Shown here piece after piece: positions 11,596-12,547 of a stretch of DNA of 12,547 bases. A model generated the notes under the pieces. The model was not told where the DNA came from. It ran no database searches and saw nothing but the letters and a program-made list of their open reading frames with translations. Positions within the stretch are counted from its first letter, which is position 1, and every line of letters starts with the position of its first letter. The DNA is from Eubacterium sp. CAG:786. GTDB taxonomy: Bacteria; Bacillota; Clostridia; Oscillospirales; Ruminococcaceae. The stretch lies in NCBI GenBank assembly GCA_000432175.1, contig HF989424.1, forward strand, positions 1 to 12,547. Reading direction: 5' to 3'. A program made the position numbers and the translations under genes.

Positions 11596-12547
11596 CGTAT
11601 TCACCTCCAAGCGCCCTGAAATCCTCGAAGAATGTCGGGTAACTCTTTGCCACGCACTCCGCGCCGGTTATCGTCAGCGGGGATGTGCAGCGCTGCGAAG
11701 CCACAGCCAGCGACATCGCGATGCGGTGGTCGTTGAAGCTGGAGCATACGCCCCCGGAAAGCTCCTTTACGCCGTTTATTTCAAGTTCGTCGTTCACTAT
11801 CCTTACGTCTGCGCCGAGGGAATTCAGCACCGTTGAAATGGAGACCAGACGGTCGCTTTCCTTTATGCGCAGGCGCTTGCAGCCGCGTATGTGGGAAGTC
11901 CCCTCGGCAAAGCAGGCAAGCACTGTGAGCACGGGCACAAGGTCGGGAATGTCAGAAGCGTCGATGTCAAAACCGGAATATGAACCGTTTATGCTTATCG
12001 TGCTGTCGATTATGTTGAACACAGCGCGGTCGCCCTGCACGCTGTTCTTGTTGACGCCGACCAGTTCGATATTGCTGCCCAGTTCGTTTGCCACTGCGAA
12101 GAACGCAGCCTGGGAGCAGTCGCCCTCGACTGTGAATTTCGCGGGGGTGTAGTGCTGCACGCCCTTGATGTTGTAGTTGCCGTTTATCTCCAGCGTTTCG
12201 ATGCCGAAAGAACGCATGCAGGTGACGGTGATATCCGCATAGGGCTTGGACTGCAGCGGGGAAGTCAGCACGATGGAGCTTGCGCCCTCAAGAAGCGGCA
12301 TGGCAAACATCAGACCGGTTATGAACTGGGAAGAAATATCCCCGGTGACGGGGTAAACGCCCGCGTTCAGCTTTCCCTTTATGTGATAGGGGAACGTATC
12401 CGAAACGAACTCAACGCCATGCTTCGGGAACTGATCGAGATAGGGCGTAATCGGTCTTGTGGGAAGCTTCCCCGCGCCAGTGAATACGGCCTCAACGCCG
12501 AGCGCAGCGCACACCGGCATCATGAAGCGCAGTGTGGAACCGCTCTC
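11579..12547 (-). CDS. aroA: 5-enolpyruvylshikimate-3-phosphate synthase, 5' end outside window
   Basis: It transfers the enolpyruvyl group of phosphoenolpyruvate to shikimate-3-phosphate. The visible C-terminal 322 residues begin at ESGSTLRF, the conserved substrate-binding motif, so roughly 90-100 N-terminal residues lie beyond the window edge. Further motifs are GDISSQFITGLMFAMPLL, EGDCSQAAFFAVA, DIPDLVPVLTVLA and the LRIKESDRL active-site stretch, all as expected. The frame is open to the edge. An internal ATG at 12523 is not the start, since it lies within the motif. It overlaps aroC by 17 nt, and the two form the core of a shikimate operon. The upstream operon members and promoter are outside the window. 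Confidence 0.97.
   Translation of the reverse strand, partial: ESGSTLRFMMPVCAALGVEAVFTGAGKLPTRPITPYLDQFPKHGVEFVSDTFPYHIKGKLNAGVYPVTGDISSQFITGLMFAMPLLEGASSIVLTSPLQSKPYADITVTCMRSFGIETLEINGNYNIKGVQHYTPAKFTVEGDCSQAAFFAVANELGSNIELVGVNKNSVQGDRAVFNIIDSTISINGSYSGFDIDASDIPDLVPVLTVLACFAEGTSHIRGCKRLRIKESDRLVSISTVLNSLGADVRIVNDELEINGVKELSGGVCSSFNDHRIAMSLAVASQRCTSPLTITGAECVAKSYPTFFEDFRALGGEYDVVIV

Overview
The window looks like chromosomal DNA of a Gram-positive Clostridia-type bacterium, probably a Ruminococcus-like member of the Oscillospiraceae. This is an inference. It rests on strong AGGAGG-type ribosome binding sites, sigma-A promoters that often carry an extended TGn -10, intrinsic terminators before most transcript ends, and Firmicutes-type families (DUF4364, large serine recombinase, macro domain joined to a helix-turn-helix-like tail). 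No rRNA, tRNA, CRISPR array or complete insertion sequence was seen.

Layout. (1) Positions 1-1410: a membrane protein with a zinc ribbon and a Thr-rich linker, bounded by a terminator. (2) 1493-3434: a recombinase cassette with two tiny genes (47 and 48 aa) ahead of a large serine recombinase. (3) 3499-4124: a 108-aa protein made of two copies of one domain, preceded by a 119-nt imperfect inverted repeat and a possible broken signal-peptide ORF. (4) 4125-7795: an accessory block on the minus strand. It holds two paralogous Mor-like small proteins, a von Willebrand factor A (VWA) protein with a zinc-ribbon partner, a macro-domain/HTH fusion, and a metallophosphoesterase interrupted by one in-frame amber codon. 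(5) 7852-9431: a plus-strand Cys-rich small gene that converges on a ketopantoate-reductase-like gene. The latter is followed in frame by a small membrane-segment ORF. (6) 9365-9907: a plus-strand pair of overlapping tiny genes under a near-consensus promoter with a palindrome on its start site. (7) 9934-12547: a housekeeping shikimate-pathway operon, aroA (5' end outside the window), aroC and a DUF4364 gene.

How the genes work together. The aroA-aroC pair carries out the last two steps to chorismate. The 4.1-7.8 kb block mixes functions linked to ADP-ribose removal, phosphoester hydrolysis, metal-dependent protein contact and DNA binding. It reads as a patchwork of short transcripts with their own promoters, so a shared role is only a hypothesis. 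The least explained items are the repeat-domain protein with its structured leader, the duplicated Mor-like genes, the split phosphatase with an internal ribosome binding site, and the tiny gene pair at 9.4-9.7 kb.
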